From: Rosa chinensis
Lineage: Eukaryota; Streptophyta; Magnoliopsida; Rosales; Rosaceae
Assembly: GCF_002994745.2 (NCBI RefSeq)
Contig: NC_037093.1
Span: 45,054,384-45,118,383, forward strand
DNA length: 64,000 nucleotides
Reading direction: 5' to 3'
The translations under genes and the position numbers were made by a program. This document shows positions 49,459-60,207 of this stretch, one piece after another. The first letter of the stretch is position 1. The number at the start of each line of letters is the position of its first letter. The notes beneath the pieces were generated by a model that saw only the letters and a list, made by a program, of their open reading frames with translations, searched no databases and was not told the origin of the DNA.

Positions 49459-50643
49459 ATGCAGCAAACTACTTGTAACTCTAGTACTAATGCTCTTACT
49501 TCCATTATGGACTTGCCTGATGATTGTCTCTTCTTTATTTTCCACCGCCTTGATTCTTCCTCTGACCGTGAATCCTTTGGCTTGACTTGTCATCGCTGTC
49601 TTCGTATTCAAAATCTTAGCCGCCGGTCCTTGCACTTTGAGTGTTCATTTAGGCAACTTGACAAACCCTCATCATCACATTCCAACATTACCATTAACAG
49701 CTCCCATGTCCATAGGCTGCTTACTCGCTTTCAGCATTTGCGCTCATTGACCCTATCTGGTTGCACACACTTACCTGATTCAAGCTTGAGCCATTTGGCA
49801 AGCTATGGTTCAAAGTTGCACACACTTCACCTGGATTGCTGTTTTGGTATTACTGATCATGGGTTGTCTGTGGTAGCTACTAGTTGCCCCTCATTACAAG
49901 TCATCAGCCTTTATCGCTGCCAAATTACTGATTCTGGGCTAGAAAGTTTGTCTAATTCTTGCTCAACTTTGAAGGATGTGAATCTCTTGTACTGCCATGC
50001 TATTTCTGACTCTGGTTTAAGGGCTCTTTCACAGAGGTGTCGCCAGCTTCAGGCAGTTAGGATATCAAATTGTAAGGGTGCCACTGGTATTGGCTTTCAA
50101 GGTTGTTCCTCGACTTTAGCTTATGTAGAAGCTGAATCTTGCAAGCTTGCGCCAGAGGGCATTTCGGGAATCGTCAGTGGAGGTGGGATTGAATATTTGA
50201 ACCTATCTGGTTTGATTTGGCGTAGTGGTGGAACTGGTTTGGGAACAATTGGAAGAGGGTTCGCCCTTAGGCTTAGGATTCTTAACCTCCGGATGTGTAG
50301 AACCGTTGGCGATGAGTCTATTGTAGCAATTGCGGAAGGTTGTCCACTACTTGAAGAATGGAACTTAGCACTGTGTCATGAGGTCAGGATAGTTGGGTGG
50401 TCTTCTATTGGGACAAACTGCCAAAAGTTGGAAAAACTTCATGTGAATCGGTGTCGCAATCTATGTGATCGTGGCTTGGAGGCATTGCGAAATGGTTGCA
50501 AGCAGCTCTCTGTTCTGTACATGAATGGTTGTGTTAAGATTACATCTACAGCACTAGAGATATTCAAATGTTATAGGGGTGATGTTACTGTCGAGGTAGA
50601 AGAAAAGATGTGTATAGGGCCTAGCTGGTCATTATGTGTATGA
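49459..50643 (+). CDS. FBL12: F-box/LRR protein, FBL12-like, 394 aa, intronless
   Basis: F-box at about residues 16-55 (IMDLPDDCLFFIFHRLDSSS), then leucine-rich repeats of the CC type to about residue 360 (LTLSGCTHLPDSSLSHLASY, ILNLRMCRTVGDESIVAIA, LEKLHVNRCRNLCDRGLEAL), ending in IGPSWSL. This is very close to Arabidopsis F-box/LRR-repeat protein 12 as I recall it. F-box proteins bring substrates to SCF ubiquitin ligases; the substrate is not known from sequence. The first Met (49459) is one base after the stop of the preceding gene; the Met before DLPDD (49507) is an alternative start that aligns better with the family. No promoter is visible in that gap, so the mRNA must begin within or before the preceding gene. 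Confidence 0.93.
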   Translation: MQQTTCNSSTNALTSIMDLPDDCLFFIFHRLDSSSDRESFGLTCHRCLRIQNLSRRSLHFECSFRQLDKPSSSHSNITINSSHVHRLLTRFQHLRSLTLSGCTHLPDSSLSHLASYGSKLHTLHLDCCFGITDHGLSVVATSCPSLQVISLYRCQITDSGLESLSNSCSTLKDVNLLYCHAISDSGLRALSQRCRQLQAVRISNCKGATGIGFQGCSSTLAYVEAESCKLAPEGISGIVSGGGIEYLNLSGLIWRSGGTGLGTIGRGFALRLRILNLRMCRTVGDESIVAIAEGCPLLEEWNLALCHEVRIVGWSSIGTNCQKLEKLHVNRCRNLCDRGLEALRNGCKQLSVLYMNGCVKITSTALEIFKCYRGDVTVEVEEKMCIGPSWSLCV

Positions 50644-51046
50644 TTTATTTGACATGAAAATGTCAATATTCTCAAGACTTGCTTGAACATGTGTCTTTGA
50701 GCTAGTGCTTTGGTGATCAACACGACCTGAGATTTTCACTTTACTTGCGCTGATGATTGATGAAAGCAATAAGAGGGTGTTTGGTCTGATGATCAGTATT
50801 TTGATTCTTTGTACTTTTATTTTTCTTGGATATCTACTAGGAAGACTAATCCCTATAAATCATCTGATTCTCAATAACAAGATCCAAAAGCTATGAGCTC
50901 AGTTCAGTTGTAACAAATATTTGCTGAATCATTATTTGCTGAAAATAAACCCAGTTCTGTTGTAACAGATGTTTGCTGGGTAATTATTTGGTGAAAATAA
51001 CATCATTTATTAAGCCTGCTGCATATTGTAGATCCTTCGATCTTGC
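50644..51046. other. Short convergent intergenic region
   Basis: About 400 bp between the stop of the FBL12-like gene and the stop of the coiled-coil gene on the opposite strand. A direct repeat (GTTGTAACA...TTTGCTG, near 50908-50938 and 50957-50977) is the only structure seen. Confidence 0.5.
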
Positions 51047-51677
51047 TCAAGTTGAACTGGTCGTATCATGTGCAAACTCTTTCCCGCTCAATATATTCAT
51101 CAACAACTTGTGCTCCTTTTTGGTTTCTTCAATCAAGGCTACCATAGAAACATAAAGCATTAGTATGTTCATTGTAGATAATTTGTTATCAACTATATGC
51201 AAGGTTTCTCGACGCCATATTACAGACGAGGAAAGAATATCCCTTACCATCTTCCAGTTTGATCTGTACTTGCAAATCGTTCTCGTGTTCTTTTAATTTG
51301 ATGTTTAAATCTTTGAGGATATATTCCTCTCTCTGCACCAAAAACATTAATTATGATTGGCATCGATTCATTTGCACTTGCACAGCGCTATTAACAATGA
51401 TTATGATTAAAATAGATAGTTTTCAATCCCTATTTGCCAAGTCATTAAGGGGTCAATATTGATTTACCTCGAGAGCAGCTAGTTTAGAAATTTGAGCAGC
51501 ATATTGAGCTTGCAATCGTTCTTTCCTCTGTCTAAGCCCTAGACATAAAGAGAGAAAAGCTTGTGTTCAGTTTATTAGAACCAATTTTTTTTTTTTAAAG
51601 GGCACTAAAGGGAAATTCTTTTTCATACAGGTGAGTTCCATAGCCAGTTCATTCCTTGAAGAATTTTGGCCAGCCAT
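51047..51677 (-). CDS. Small coiled-coil protein, 98 aa, four exons, unidentified
   Basis: Exons 51629-51677, 51468-51538, 51248-51332 and 51047-51138 join in frame by GT-AG introns of 90, 135 and 109 bp, although no single exon is long enough to stand out. The protein is MAGQNSSRNELAMEL, then a highly charged helical stretch (LRQRKERLQAQYAAQISKL, ILKDLNIKLKEHENDL, IEETKKEHKLLMNIL), and a short Ser/Thr tail. Heptad-like spacing suggests a coiled coil over most of its length. I do not recognise the family. Four short exons with correct splice sites and phases argue that it is real. A MITE lies 130 bp upstream of the start. Confidence 0.6.
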
Positions 51678-51806
51678 ATTGCTATCTGCTGCTGAAAGAA
51701 CTCAAAAAACAATTATAAGCAGATAAATTCCATTAATTTTAGCAGCAACAATTAAAATTGGAAAAGAAAATTTCTTGCTTCTTCACTATCTTCACATAAT
51801 ACATAA

Positions 51807-52555
51807 GGGTGCGGCTATTGCTACCCTACCATTTTCTTTGTTCACCATACTTGCTCATTACACCATACATTTTAATTTCAATTATTAAATTTACTTATTT
51901 AACCCATTTCTCTTTCCAAGAATATCCTTATATGACATATCCAATTAGAAAATAAATATTTTTAACTAAAATCTCTCATTTAATTTATACTCATAAAAAA
52001 ATTAAAATTTATTAAAGTTTCCTAATAAAATCATAATTTGATTTTACTCCCATTTTTAAAATTTTTTCTTTCAATTTCAATGTTTTTTTTTTGTTTTGAT
52101 CAGGAATTTCAATGTTCTCTATTTCAATCTATGTAAAAAGATTAGTAAATTTATAACTATGATCAATGAAGAAGAGATTGATTTTTTTTTCTTCGTGTTT
52201 TAAATTTTTACTTTCGGTGTTCACAAAAAATATTGCAAAAATTTTGATGAAGTTAAAGGTAATGGTTTTATGAATTGAATAACGAATTAATAATGAGAAA
52301 GCAACAAAAAATTTAAAAAAAATAGTAATAAATTCAAATTTGGGTTGAGAAGATAAAGATTAATATTATTCAATGAGAAATTAAGTAGTCTTGTATTTAA
52401 TTAATTACTTATATATTTATTTTTTCTTACATATTTGGATTTTATAAAATTAGTGTATTTATTAGTCATTTTGCACTTGAGTAATATAGTCTTTCAATAA
52501 TTCAAATGTTTGAAGGGTGAACTAAGAAAATGGTAGGGTGACAATAGCCGCACCC
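51807..52555. mobile_element. MITE, 749 bp, GGGTGCGG family (copy 2), 8-bp target duplication
   Basis: Left end GGGTGCGGCTATTGCTACCC and right end GGGTGACAATAGCCGCACCC are inverted copies about 40 bp long. An exact duplication ATACATAA flanks it (51799-51806 and 52556-52563). No coding region. The 8-bp duplication suggests hAT mobilisation, though the termini are not classical hAT ends. Related to 14077-14518. Confidence 0.85.
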
Positions 52556-52563
52556 ATACATAA

Positions 52564-53815
52564 ATCGGTAGTTTCTCAATTCTCACTCCAAAAACTACAC
52601 ATAGAAATAGTACATTTCATCACAGATTTTCTTAGCTTCTTTTTTTTTTTTTTTTTTTTTTTTGTAAAAACGACAATTTTTTTCTCATTCAATACTTGTG
52701 ACCTTTATGATGCGATTATTCCGATTGACCAATAAGTCACAACTCACAGACTGAATTTTATAACTAATGTCACATGCAATTTCGTTGCAACCAAATAATA
52801 TATTTTATAGTATATATTCTTGTCATGAAAGTTTAATTACCAACGAAGTTACGAAGTCACAAACCCCCTCTGAATGACAGGTAAAATTTGCAAACTATAT
52901 ACTACTAACCAGAAGAAAATTCATCCATTGAGTTTACAATACTACAAGTATACAAACAGTCGCCGAATGATTTGACTTGATAGAAAAGATTAGAGGTGAC
53001 AAAGGTATTATATCAATACAAAAACTAATATTCCAATTGCAACCTAAACCAAAGAGAAAATTATTCTGGAATAACAGGAAATAAAATTTTATTTTGGTTT
53101 AATTAGAAGAACAGATTTGACTACTTACATGGTCACACACGATTAGGAGGTAGGAGATTGGGGAACAAGATGAGTTTCAATTCTCTACTGCTACGTCAAA
53201 TGCTATTTATCTCCGGTGCGGAACAGTATGAGTTTGTAAATGAACAGTGCGGACAGCCCTAGCTTGTATTTATACCTCATTTAACACCTTACGTGGCACT
53301 CTCACATTAAAGTTCTATAACATTGTTTTCTTAAGATGTATATCAAACCAGATAAGTTCAAATATTCAATCCCATCTACCGTACATGGTGTATATCATGA
53401 GAGATTCTTACGTAGGACAAAAGTACCAATGCATGTTTGGTATGGTTGACCAATCAATGAATATGCATAAGGGTGTTTTGAGTATTTCAATTTAATAAGG
53501 ATAATTTCTAAATTTTGATTGGACAGCCTTATAGCCACGTGATACGTTTGCCCTATGTAAGAAACTAAGAGAATCTCTCGTATATCATAGGTCGAGAAAA
53601 CAAGAATTATACATGACATTTTCCAATTCAAATAGGTTTTAAATGGAATGAAAAATCCTACTCCTTTTTTTTCTTTGGGAAAACAAATATCTTTATTTGC
53701 CTTTGCAAGGGTAATTAATTCATTGGTTGGTTGGGTTTCCAATTTGCCCAAAAAAAAATGAATTCATTAGTTGTTTGGAGTTAAAAGTTCTTTTAGAGGT
53801 CCTGTTTTCGTTGGG

Positions 53816-53861
<46 letters not shown>

Positions 53862-54000
53862 AAGTGAGGTAAATGTTAGCTCTTTGTCTTTACGCGAACT
53901 TATTGGAATAAAGAAAGGGTTATAGAAAGCAAGTCGGACATACCCTAAACTTGCATTAGTTACAGAAGGACAGGAAACACATCTATAACAAACGACCTCA
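52564..54000. other. Intergenic region, simple repeats and a possible small TIR element
   Basis: Contains a poly-T run (about 52639-52662), a (TA)n microsatellite (53821-53847) followed by poly-T, and an imperfect inverted pair (GAGAGATTCTTACGTAGG near 53400; CCTATGTAAGAAAC...GAATCTCTC near 53553-53580) that may be a small MITE. No gene is supported. Confidence 0.4.
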
Positions 54001-54009
54001 TAAAGATAT

Positions 54010-55068
54010 GGGAAAATTTCGCAAACAGTACACCAAGTAAAGACCACTAATAATTCTTATACACAAAGTTTCAAACCAAACATTTCGGTACACGAAATCT
54101 GAAACTCGACCCACTATCAGTACACGACGTCAATTTTTGACACCAAAATGTCCATTATACCCTCAAATTTTTTTTTAATAATTCCTTTTTTCTGTTATTT
54201 TTTTTTTCCTTCGTTTTTATCTCTTTCTTCTTCCTTCTTCCGGGCTCACTCCCTCGCTTCCAACGCCGCTCTTGCGAGGTGAGCTTCTCCCGCCGCTGCC
54301 GCTCCACCTCCACGTGGTTGAGCGGCGTGTCTCGGCCCAGCCCGGGTTTCCGGCCCCTTTTCTTCGGCGCTCTTTTCATCTGGCAGTCAGAATCTGCGAA
54401 GTCCGGGTTTGGGTTCGGAGCTCCGTTCTTCTTCTTGCTAGAACCAAAAACATGTTTCTTGTCGTCATTGTACGAGCTGTGATCATCTTCCTCCACGTCG
54501 GCAACGATGCCGATGTCAAAAATTGGAGAAGTTCCGGTTGATGAACTCGAGCGGTCTTGTTTCCGGGTCGGGCTGATCCGACCCGAACAACGACTTGGCT
54601 TGCTGGATCAACCCCCAGTTCTCTCTAATCAAACCGGAGGAACCCATTTCAAGAGCACCGTCGGAAGTTGGGATGCAGATCAAGGTCTCGATCCCGTGGA
54701 TTTGGGCCTCTTTGGCTCTCTCGCAGTTGTTGAACTGAAGCTCGTGGGCCCCACTCAGCCAGATTGAGGTCCCGGAGCCGAAGGCCTTGCCTGGAAAAGA
54801 GCCGTCCCCGACGGCGAAAGATCGAGTGAGGGAGTGAGTCCGGAAGAAGGAAGAAGGAAGAAGAAAGAGATAAAAACGAAGGAAAAAAAAATTATTAAAA
54901 AAAAAAAGAACTGAGGGCATAATGGACATTTTGATGTCAAAAATTGACGTCGTGTACTGATAGTGGGTCGAGTTTTCAGATTTCGTGTACCGAAATGTTT
55001 GGTTTGAAACTTTGTGTATAAGAATTATTAGTGGTCTTTACTTGGTGTACTGTTTGCGAAATTTTCCC
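54010..55068. mobile_element. Pack-MULE, 1059 bp, about 245-bp TIRs, 9-bp target duplication
   Basis: Terminal inverted repeats at 54010-54258 and 54823-55068 start GGGAAAATTTCGCAAACAGT and are nearly identical over about 245 bp. An exact 9-bp duplication TAAAGATAT flanks the element (54001-54009 and 55069-55077), the hallmark of Mutator-like transposition. The roughly 560-bp interior is GC-rich and carries a piece of a host bHLH gene; no transposase. The TIR similarity suggests a fairly recent insertion. Confidence 0.93.
54259..54822 (-). pseudogene. Captured bHLH (MYC-type) transcription factor gene fragment inside the Pack-MULE
   Basis: Minus strand. The first part (about 54530-54820) matches the MYC-N domain of MYC2-like factors: SFAVGDGSFPGKAFGSGTSI, CERAKEAQIHGIETLICIP, DGALEMGSSGLI. 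After a one-base insertion near 54517 the frame resumes with an acidic linker and the basic region ([21 protein letters not shown]), then similarity stops before the HLH helices. Bases H, E and R needed for E-box contact are present in the basic region. The donor gene is not in this window. The fragment cannot encode a full factor; it could give antisense or small RNA against its parent. Confidence 0.88.
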
Positions 55069-55178
55069 TAAAGATATATCTCGACCATAAAATCCAACAA
55101 TGAAAGAGGACAATACAGTTTGTGATTTATTTGGGTTAAGACGATATAATATGTTGTGGTAACATTATTACTCACTAA

Positions 55179-55940
55179 GGCCCCATTTGGTTGGCAGGAA
55201 ATCATGATATGGAATGAGAAATAATTTCATTTTCCATTTAGAGGTGTCATTTGGTTGTAATTAGAGATTACAAAGAAAATAAAAAATGAGATCTGACTGG
55301 AAATTGACTCCCTGACAAAGCCTGAATAGTCTAAGGGTGGTATTCTAATTCCATTTCCCACTGTCAAAGGCAAAATTACCTAAATTATCCCTGTAAAAAT
55401 TTATATTCCCCAGCCAATATCTATACTATTATTAAGAGAAGAGGCTTTGTTAGCCAAAACTGAAAATTTTAACAGATTTAACCCTGAAAGATTAAAAAAC
55501 TTTGACAACAAATTAAATCACAAGGGTAAATAGGACAATTATAAAATAGATTTTATTAAGAAAATTGAAAAGAAATTATCCCACAACCTCCCATTTTCTC
55601 TCCCACTATTTTCTCTCTGCAATAACTACCCACTAAATCTATTTTCTTTTGCAGATAACTTTTTTTTTTTACAATTAAAATTTTTCTTACACATGCAGAG
55701 CATGTGATTGCAGACTAGTTCTTTATAAGTTGATGTCATATTTGTACTTTAATTAATAAAAGGGTATAAATGAAAATTATAATTTTATAATAGGAATGAA
55801 AAATTAATTCCAGAATTTAATTTCCAGTAATGTTACAAACACTTACATGGAAATACCAAAACCTATTTCATTCCATATCAGTCTGAAAAGGAAAATAAAT
55901 CCTTTTCCTATTTTGACATTTCTACCAACCAAACGGGGCC
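55179..55940. mobile_element. Tourist-like (PIF/Harbinger) MITE, 762 bp, TAA target duplication
   Basis: Left end GGCCCCATTTGGTTGGCAGG and right end ACCAACCAAACGGGGCC are inverted copies. TAA flanks both ends (55176-55178 and 55941-55943), the usual target for this superfamily. Inner blocks (ATATGGAATGAGAAATAATT and its partner) extend the inverted similarity. No transposase. Confidence 0.85.
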
Positions 55941-56074
55941 TAATTGTTAATGATACTCAAAAGTACCTTGAATCAAGTATTCAAATTTTGATTACTAAAA
56001 TTTCAAAGAAAGTTTTGATTTCGGTGAAAATTTTAGTTCAAAGTAAATATTTCACATTAACTATATTTATAAAA

Positions 56075-58214
56075 GGGTTATATAAGTCTCGAAGAAGACC
56101 AAAGTTTAAAATATGATGGAACCTAGCGCTCTGCTAGGGTTGGGAGAGCGCCGCTCTTGGCCTCTCTGTACCTTACTCCATCAACGATGGAGCAACATTC
56201 CGGCATCGTTCTCAGTGTCGATACCTTGGCGCACGGCTCATACCATGTCGCCTGATAGGCCGTGGCTTGCATTCTTGCCGGCGACGACCTCCTTTTATCA
56301 GATGCTATCTGATCATAGCGGTTCTTTTCTGAGGAGGGAAGAGGATGCGCTGCAAACCTGGACTGGGATGGCACTGAGAGTTCGTCATCTTCGTCCAATC
56401 CGCGCTCGACTGAAATAGGAGGAAAGTGGATTTGATGGTGATTGGTGGAGAAAAGCTGGGGCTGTGCCGCCTTGCTGGGTTGGCACGACACCGGCTGTTC
56501 ACCAAATCCGACAGTGCCGGGCACGTCTGAAGATGGGCTTGTGGGATAGATCTGGTCCGGGGGAGATGATGGGCCGCTGCTTGACCATGATTACAGGTGA
56601 TGGGATTCCAACACCAACTCCGCCAAGACCATCTGCTCCGTCTGATGCGAAGACCTCAACCCCGTCTCTGAGGAGCTCCAATCCTCATAAGGCGAACGAT
56701 GCAGGCCGGCTGTGGTTCCAGTCAGTGGTTCCGGGTACCACTGGGGCAGGAGGCGACGCTCTGCCTCGAGCAGACAAGTCTGGGAATGGTGGTCTCCGGC
56801 CAGGAATGACGGCGCCGCGCTTGGGGTCGAGGGCAGAGCAGGGAGGAGCTGATGCTAGGGTGCCATGTGCATGGGTGCCCAAATCAGATTCAAATGGGCT
56901 TGGGCTTTCGTTAGATCTGTTTTGGCAGATTTGGCTTTGGTCTCAGGCCGGTTTTGGATCCGCATTTGGGATCCAGGTCGCATTCTATTTCGGATCTTGG
57001 ATCCGAAACAGTTGCTCATATTGTTCTGGTATTGGTTCTGGTTCTTCAGAGTTCGTCTGCCTAAATCCGAGGTTCTGACACCCTTGGTCGCTTTCGATCT
57101 CTTGGTGAGCGAATCGCCTTTCCTAGGTGGTCATATCATCAGTTACAATTACGGTTACTCTTCTATTTACACTGCTTCAGTGACATATGCAGTGCAGCAA
57201 TGCCTTACGACATCAAGTCACATGGTTACCTGGTTACCTTTTATTCTCGATGCGATTGTGCATCTAATTATGCTTTATTGTTTTTTCTTCATTACAGATG
57301 CTTTTGTGCATCTTGTTATGTTTTATCGCTTTCTTTTGATGTTTTATGCATCACTCCATGTAATCCTCAATTTTCACTTAATATAGTTTGTCGTCTTCCT
57401 TTCAAAAATAAAAATAAAAATAAAAATAAAAATAAAAAATAAAAAATAAAAGGGTTATTATCACCAATGGTACCGATAGATGGTACTTGAATTGTAATTT
57501 TGATCACAACCAGTATCTGAACTTTTCGATTTCATTTTAAATAGAACCTATCAGTCTATCACTAACTTCAGTTAAAAACTTACATGCACATGACCTATAT
57601 TCAACATTAGTTTGACGAAAATACCCATTTATATAATTTTATTTACTAAAAAATATCTTAAATAATATTTTATTCAATTAATATGTTAATAAAAATAGAA
57701 GTTCAATTAAAAATAGAAATTAAAATTATCTCTACCCACTTATGAAAATAAAATTTAAAAGAAAATCTCATCATAACTTAATTTAATTTATTTTATAGAT
57801 ACAGATAAAAACATGTCAAATAAAGCTATAAAACATTTTTTTAGACAAGCTATAAAACATTTAAAATTAAAAGCTTATCAAAGCTTTTGTAATTCTTTTT
57901 TTTATTCTGTCAATCATATTTTTAATTGCACGTGAAAGTTTTTCTTTTTGATAGTCTCATTTTTTATAGCCACAATATAAGTGAAAAAAGTGACATTACA
58001 AAAAAGAAGAAGGTAATTTTATAAATTTATCCTTAGAAAATGAGTTACATGCTAGGCACATATTAGTTTTTAACTGAAGATTAACGAAAGTTAGTAATAG
58101 GTACCATTTAAAATGAAATTGAAAAGTTCAAGTACTGGTTGTGATCAAAATTGAAGTTCAAGTACCATTGATAAGATGGAGGATAAGTTCAGGTACTATT
58201 TGTGATAATAACGC
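56075..58214. mobile_element. MULE-like element split by a nested retroposon
   Basis: The right end (RC) GCGTTATTATCAC pairs with GGGTTATTATCAC at 57452. The 9-bp repeat TTTATAAAA lies at 58215-58223 on the right, and at 56066-56074 on the far side of the retroposon, directly before GGGTTAT (56075-56081). So the retroposon inserted 7 bp inside the left end. Without it the element is about 763 bp, with arms of roughly 130 bp (GTACTTGAA...TTTTGATCACAACCAGTA blocks). No coding capacity. Confidence 0.75.
56082..57445 (+). mobile_element. Non-LTR retroposon, 1364 bp, (AAAAT)n tail and 13-bp target duplication, nested
   Basis: A 13-bp duplication ATAAAAGGGTTAT flanks it (56069-56081 and 57446-57458). 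It ends in an (AAAAT)n tail (about 57402-57445). The 5' two thirds are GC-rich. A 204-codon open frame (56464-57078), Pro/Gly-rich with no motif I recognise, is probably residual LINE sequence and not a gene. Confidence 0.75.
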
Positions 58215-58223
58215 TTTATAAAA

Positions 58224-58562
58224 TCACATATTTGAATGAAAGTTTTACATAGACTAAACTAACTTATAATAAATCTATTTACAATGCGGTCTCTCTAAGA
58301 TTGTACATTTATAATAGAATTATGATATTTAATATGGATGAGTAATTAATGGGGCATTAAACTATATTTTCATCATTATCTAATTATAAATATGTAGTAA
58401 AATTGATAATTAAATGTTTTTTTTTTTTTTTTTTTTATGGACGGAACCTAGTGGGAGGCTGGGCCATCACATATGGTTTTACTAATAATTAGAAAAATAC
58501 AATAGGGTGTCGTTATACCAAAACCCTGTGAACGAAAAAAAATAAGTACAACAAAAATCAAT
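58224..58562. other. Short AT-rich spacer
   Basis: Nothing recognisable except a poly-T run near 58415-58437. Confidence 0.5.
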
Positions 58563-59416
58563 TAAGATAATTAAGAAACCCTAATTCTCTCTCCATCTCA
58601 AGAAAACCAAGCTTGTGGCGACACGACATCCATAACTCTCGTTCGGATGCATTCAGCAGTTGCCTCGCCATCTTTGTGATGCTGCTGGATGGGCAACGAT
58701 TGGGCTTATGGGATTGCTCTCCTTGAGGTTTTTAACAATAGTGGTTTAGGCCTATTCAGATCGAGGCAGCTCTATGGCAAGTCGTATGCGCTGTTTTCAG
58801 GAAAGGCATGGGTGGCGACGATTAGATTTTGGATCCAGGCGACTGTGGCTATGAGGAAACCTTTGTTGAGGGCGGCATGGAAGTTGAGACTTGTTCCTGT
58901 TTCGTTGCTTGGCAGTCCTCGTCCTCTGGGTGGTGGTGCTTGATGGAGGTTTTGTTTTCTTGAAGCTGGATGGTGGTGACGTTTTCGGCGGGTTGTGGCG
59001 GGACATCTTATGGGTGTGCGACGTGGAGGTAGGTTGTGAAGATATGGATGGGATTGGGCCTATCTGTTAGGCCTTGAGTTGGGCTGTCCTTTAGAGCTCC
59101 TATTTGTTATTTTTTTGCTTTCTTACATTTTCTATTGTTTTTAGGTAGCTAGGCACTCTTTTGTGCAACTATGAGTTTTACCTTTAGGCTTGCTTATTTA
59201 CTATGTTATTTCATAGTGTGTAGGCTTGCTTTAAATAAGTGAGCATGACTTGTCGAATGAATGGTCCTATCCTATATATCACTGTGGTGGTTTTTCACTA
59301 CAACTTCTTATCTATCTATAGATGATAGCGGAAGGATATGTAACGGTCATTCTGACTTTATCTTTGTATTATGAAAATCTCTATAATGCTTTTACTAAAA
59401 AAAAAATCTAAAAAAG
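58563..59416 (+). mobile_element. Short non-LTR retroposon, 854 bp, 17-bp target duplication
   Basis: An exact 17-bp direct repeat GTACAACAAAAATCAAT flanks it (58546-58562 and 59417-59433). It starts with AAACCCTAATTCTCTCTCC, like the leaders of the LINE remnants near 18.6 and 19.7 kb, and ends in an A-rich tail. Size and lack of reverse transcriptase suggest a non-autonomous LINE derivative. The unmutated duplication points to a recent insertion. Confidence 0.85.
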
Positions 59417-59433
59417 GTACAACAAAAATCAAT

Positions 59434-60207
59434 ATAAAAAGAGTAAAACCCACCACTAGGGTCAAAACTTTCTTGTACCAGACAAAATGATACCTAACTT
59501 TTAAAAGTGATCAAAATGATACCTAAATTTTTAAAAGTGATCAAAATGATTCCTAAATTTTAAAAAACAAATCAACTTGATACCCAACTTTCAAAAGTGA
59601 TCAAAATGATACCTAAAGTTTTAAAAACAAATCAATTTGATACCTCGGTTTAATTTTTTGTAACTTTTTGTTAAAATTGATCACGTGTGGTGCAATATTT
59701 TGTGGGGTTATAATAATATTTTACACAAAAAACTATTTTTCAATTATTTTTTATTTTACTTTGTTAATTCTCTTCTTCTTCTTCTATCTCTGTCTCTCTC
59801 TCTCTTCCCATTTTTCTTTGTTTCTTTAGAAGTTGGGAAACATCCGAACTTTATTTGTTTCTACGATCGATGGTAGAATTGAAATTGAATGGAAATTTTT
59901 TTTTTAATTCTATAGAAGAAGAAGATTGGGTTATAGATGATTGATGGCCCTTTGACCACAAATCACTTCAATTTTTGTGCTTTATTTTGCATTTGATTTA
60001 ACAAAGAAGTTAAAAAAAAAAAGGTCTAAATACTGACTACTACCCTGTAGTTTGGGTCTAAAATCAATTCTGTCACGCCCCTAATTTTACACACATGAAA
60101 ATCGATATATAATCTCATAATTGCACATGCATGAACGTTCAGCCATCAATACAAAGTACCTAGAAACTTTTTCCCTTTTAACCCAAGTATATATTGATGC
60201 CCTGAAC
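59434..60207. repeat. Direct repeats and truncated repeat ends before the tandem array
   Basis: From about 59488 to 59645 the block AAAAGTGATCAAAATGATACC recurs four times with small changes, similar to MULE terminal sequence. At 60071 TGTCACGCCCCTAATTTTAC interrupts a TACCCTGTAGTTTGGG-type repeat; many plant repeats begin this way, but no partner end was found. No gene. Confidence 0.45.

Noticed and set aside
53395..53751. 118-codon minus-strand frame
   Set aside because: AT-rich, no motif, overlaps a possible MITE.
56464..57078. 204-codon open frame
   Set aside because: Lies inside a retroposon defined by its target duplication; low-complexity Pro/Gly-rich product with no recognisable family.
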